From Porphyromonadaceae bacterium (GTDB lineage Bacteria; Bacteroidota; Bacteroidia; Bacteroidales; CAMTPD01): a DNA stretch of 7,412 bases. The notes beneath the pieces are model-generated. The model had not been told where the DNA came from and made no database searches. It saw nothing but the letters and a program-made list of their open reading frames with translations. How positions within the stretch are numbered: the first letter of the stretch is position 1; each line of letters starts with the position of its first letter. Location: NCBI GenBank assembly GCA_003447595.1, contig DLYT01000025.1, positions 4,809 through 12,220 of the forward strand, written 5' to 3'. Positions 5,524 to 7,412 of this stretch are shown piece after piece. A program made the translations under genes and the position numbers.

Positions 5524-7224
5524 ATGAACAAGAAAATCTTATTGCCGATGCTTCTACTAGCCGGCATCGTGGCATTTTCTTCTTGCTCGGGCAAGTTGAA
5601 ACCCTTAGCTGAGAATTACATCAAAGCCGAACCACAACCGTTGGAGGCTATTGGTGGTGAAGTTCCAGTAACTATCAATGCAACATTTCCTGCAAAATGG
5701 TTTAACAAAAAAGCAGTAGTGAAAATTACTCCGGTATTGCGTTATGCAGGTGGTGAAGCGTGGGGTACTACTTACACTTATCAAGGAGAAAAGGTTTCGG
5801 GCAACAATCAGGTAATCCCTGAAAAGACCGGCGCTAACGTTACAATGACTTCAGCTTTCAAGTTTAAACCTGTAATGAAGAAGTCTGAATTGTACCTTAC
5901 TTTCGAAGCAAAGATCAAAAACAAAACAGTAAAACTTCCAGATGTTAAGATCGGAGAAGGCGTAATCGCTACTTCGGCTCTTGCAAATGCGGGTACTGCT
6001 TCTGCAGCTATCGCAGCAGACAAATTCCAACGTATTATCAAAGAAGCTCACAATGCAAACATCATGTTCTTGATTCAACAAGCAGAACTTCGTTCGAATC
6101 AGTTGAACAGCATGGAGATCAAAGAGTGGAAAGAGCTTGTTAAGAATGCTAACGAAACTCCAAATCAAAATGTAGAAGTAGAAATCTCTGCTTATGCATC
6201 TCCAGATGGAACAATGTCTTTGAATACAGCTTTGTCTGAAAAACGTGAGAAAAATACAAACAAGTATTTGTCTGGCGAATTCAAAAAAGGTAAAATCGAC
6301 GCTCCAATCTCTGCACGTTATACAGCTGAAGACTGGGAAGGTTTCAAAGAATTGGTTGAGAAATCAAACATTCAAGATAAAGACCTAGTTCTTCGTGTGT
6401 TGGAAATGTACTCTGACCCAGAGCAAAGAGATCAAGAGATCAAAAATATGTCTTCAGTATTTAGCGTATTGGCTGAAGAAATCCTTCCTAAATTGAGACG
6501 TTCTCGTCTTACTGCTAACATCGAAATCATCGGTAAAAGCGACGAAGAAATCTCTAACCTTGTAGCTTCAAACCCTGGTGCGTTGAACGTAGAAGAAATT
6601 CTTTACGCTGCAACATTGACTCCGGATTTGTCTCAAAAAGCTGCTATCTATAAGAAAACAGCTGAGCTTTATCCTAAAGATTACCGCGCTTATAACAACA
6701 TCGGTATGTTGTTGTTCGAACAAGGTGACCTAGATGGTGCTAAGAAAATGTTTGACAAAGCTGCTCAAGTAAGCCCAAGCACTCCAGAAACATACATGAA
6801 CCTTGGTTTGATCTCTCTTGTAAACGGAGACAAAGCTAAAGCTCAACAATATTTCGGTAACGCTGCCGGTGTAGCTGAATTGAACGAAGCTCTTGGTGTT
6901 CTTTACCTAGAACAAGGTGAATATGCTAAAGCTGTTAACGCTTTCGGCGCAGTTAAGAGCAACAATGCTGCTTTGGCTCAAATCTTGACAAAAGATTATA
7001 GCAAAGCTCAAGCTACTTTGAACGCTATCGATGCTGATCAAGCTGATGCTACTACTGACTATCTAAAAGCAATTGTTGCTGCTAGAACAAACAATGTAGA
7101 CGGTGTTGTTAGCAACTTGAAAGCTGCTATCCTTAAAGATAGATCTATGGCTAAAGAAGCTGCTAGCGACCTAGAGTTCGCTAAGTTTGCAACTAACTCT
7201 GCTTTCTCAAGCCTAGTAAAATAA
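5524..7224 (+). CDS. Lipoprotein with OmpA-like domain and C-terminal TPR repeats
   Basis: Predicted envelope lipoprotein of 566 residues. Residues 1-20 form a signal peptide (MNKK, then a hydrophobic stretch) ending at lipobox FSSC, with lipidated Cys21. No acidic run follows the Cys, so the known surface-export signal is not obvious and a periplasm-facing outer-membrane anchor is likelier. About 30-145 looks like a beta-rich module (TPVLRYAGGEAWG). About 175-335 resembles the Bacteroidetes OmpA-like family: VEISAYASPDGT (218-230), N234, LSEKREKNTNKYL (237-249) and the downstream TAEDWEGFKELVEKS (267-281). R241 fits the peptidoglycan-binding Arg, but the usual Asp of the HTD motif reads Ser226. 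About 355-475 contains TPR units, clearest at 387-420 (YRAYNNIGMLLFEQGDLDGA) and 421-450. The tail is Ala-rich. Strongly biased codons (GCT for Ala), its own promoter and a strong terminator suggest an abundant product. Exact function unknown; a structural or scaffold role at the cell wall is inference. Confidence 0.88.
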   Translation: MNKKILLPMLLLAGIVAFSSCSGKLKPLAENYIKAEPQPLEAIGGEVPVTINATFPAKWFNKKAVVKITPVLRYAGGEAWGTTYTYQGEKVSGNNQVIPEKTGANVTMTSAFKFKPVMKKSELYLTFEAKIKNKTVKLPDVKIGEGVIATSALANAGTASAAIAADKFQRIIKEAHNANIMFLIQQAELRSNQLNSMEIKEWKELVKNANETPNQNVEVEISAYASPDGTMSLNTALSEKREKNTNKYLSGEFKKGKIDAPISARYTAEDWEGFKELVEKSNIQDKDLVLRVLEMYSDPEQRDQEIKNMSSVFSVLAEEILPKLRRSRLTANIEIIGKSDEEISNLVASNPGALNVEEILYAATLTPDLSQKAAIYKKTAELYPKDYRAYNNIGMLLFEQGDLDGAKKMFDKAAQVSPSTPETYMNLGLISLVNGDKAKAQQYFGNAAGVAELNEALGVLYLEQGEYAKAVNAFGAVKSNNAALAQILTKDYSKAQATLNAIDADQADATTDYLKAIVAARTNNVDGVVSNLKAAILKDRSMAKEAASDLEFAKFATNSAFSSLVK

Positions 7225-7238
7225 TTCCGACTTCGGAA
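7225..7238 (+). repeat. Small hairpin immediately after the lipoprotein stop codon
   Basis: TTCCGACTTCGGAA is a short inverted repeat (TTCCG-ACTT-CGGAA as RNA) starting on the base after TAA. It precedes the main terminator by about ten bases and could protect the message 3' end together with it. Confidence 0.5.
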
Positions 7239-7247
7239 AATGATATC

Positions 7248-7280
7248 AAGGAGGTTCCTGCGGGAGCCTCCTTTTTTTTT
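7248..7280 (+). terminator. Strong intrinsic terminator of the lipoprotein gene
   Basis: An 11 bp stem, AAGGAGGTTCC (7248-7258) with GGAGCCTCCTT (7263-7273) including one T-G wobble, closes a 4-base loop TGCG. It runs directly into nine T residues (7272-7280). This is a textbook rho-independent terminator on the plus strand, 23 bases after the stop codon. The AGGAGG in the stem is not a ribosome-binding site: no start codon follows. Confidence 0.95.
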
Positions 7281-7412
7281 GTAGCTATACGTAACTTATA
7301 TGACCAGAGGTTTAGCTTTGTTTGGTTTGCAGAGTTGGTGATTTGCCTGTCAAATATAAGTCGGAGTGTAAGCGTATCCGCGATGTCAGGGTTATATCGA
7401 ACTCGTTTTTTT
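7281..7412 (+). other. Right-edge non-coding region with a promoter-like element and possible structured RNA
   Basis: No open frame of note is visible on either strand. TAGCTTTG at 7313-7320 matches the -7 consensus on the plus strand. From the predicted start near 7327 the sequence can fold as a closing stem GAGTT (7332-7336) with AACTC (7400-7404) around three short hairpins: ATTTG/CAAAT (7341-7355), CGGA/TCCG (7362-7380) and CGAT/ATCG (7381-7399). Seven T residues follow at 7406-7412. It may be a small RNA or the leader of a gene beyond the window. The stems are short, so this may be chance. Confidence 0.3.
7313..7320 (+). promoter_or_regulatory. Candidate -7 element pointing out of the window
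   Basis: TAGCTTTG fits TAnnTTTG on the plus strand, 32 bases after the lipoprotein terminator T-tract. Its position just downstream of a terminator is what a new transcription unit would need. No TTTG -33 element is seen at the right distance, and the downstream gene is not in view. Confidence 0.4.

Noticed and set aside
7351..7358. TATATTTG on the minus strand as a leftward promoter
   Set aside because: It would read only into the back of the lipoprotein terminator with no minus-strand gene in range, and the bases are part of a local ATTTG/CAAAT repeat.
7327..7405. tRNA or tmRNA cloverleaf at the right edge
   Set aside because: No 7 bp acceptor stem, no GGTTCRA T-loop and no 5 bp/7-base anticodon arm can be drawn; the loops are too long.

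Overview
The window reads as chromosomal DNA of a Bacteroidota member, most likely order Bacteroidales. The reasons are intergenic promoter-like elements of the Bacteroidetes type (TAnnTTTG), starts without a strong Shine-Dalgarno sequence, the family-level look of the proteins, and a lipoprotein with an OmpA-like variant of a kind I associate with this phylum. Genus cannot be fixed from the sequence alone. It looks like core genome: I see no insertion sequence, phage gene, CRISPR array, tRNA or rRNA.

Layout: five genes lie on the minus strand from about 4318 down to 116, in transcription order aroQ (type II 3-dehydroquinate dehydratase), pyk (pyruvate kinase), a class I SAM-dependent O-methyltransferase, rbfA (30S ribosome maturation) and a LolC/LolE-type ABC permease. 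The gaps are 93, 22, 10 and 10 bases, so at least the last four are probably one transcript. Two genes lie on the plus strand: xerD (tyrosine recombinase, 4415-5332) and a large lipoprotein gene (5524-7224) with an OmpA-like middle and a TPR tail. The lipoprotein gene ends in a strong intrinsic terminator.

Regulation: aroQ and xerD are divergent across a 96-base gap. That gap holds one Bacteroidetes-type -7 element per strand, facing each other, with an 8+8 base perfect inverted repeat between and partly over them. The lipoprotein has its own -7 element after an AT-rich inverted repeat. After the terminator, another -7-like element points rightward into about 90 bases that may be a leader or small RNA.

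Functionally these are housekeeping genes: aromatic amino acid synthesis, lower glycolysis, ribosome maturation, lipoprotein sorting or other permease work, chromosome dimer resolution, and an apparently abundant envelope lipoprotein. I did not find a clearly new system. The points most worth checking are the shared dyad between aroQ and xerD, the composite lipoprotein, the altered active-site loop of the pyruvate kinase, and the possible small RNA at the right edge.
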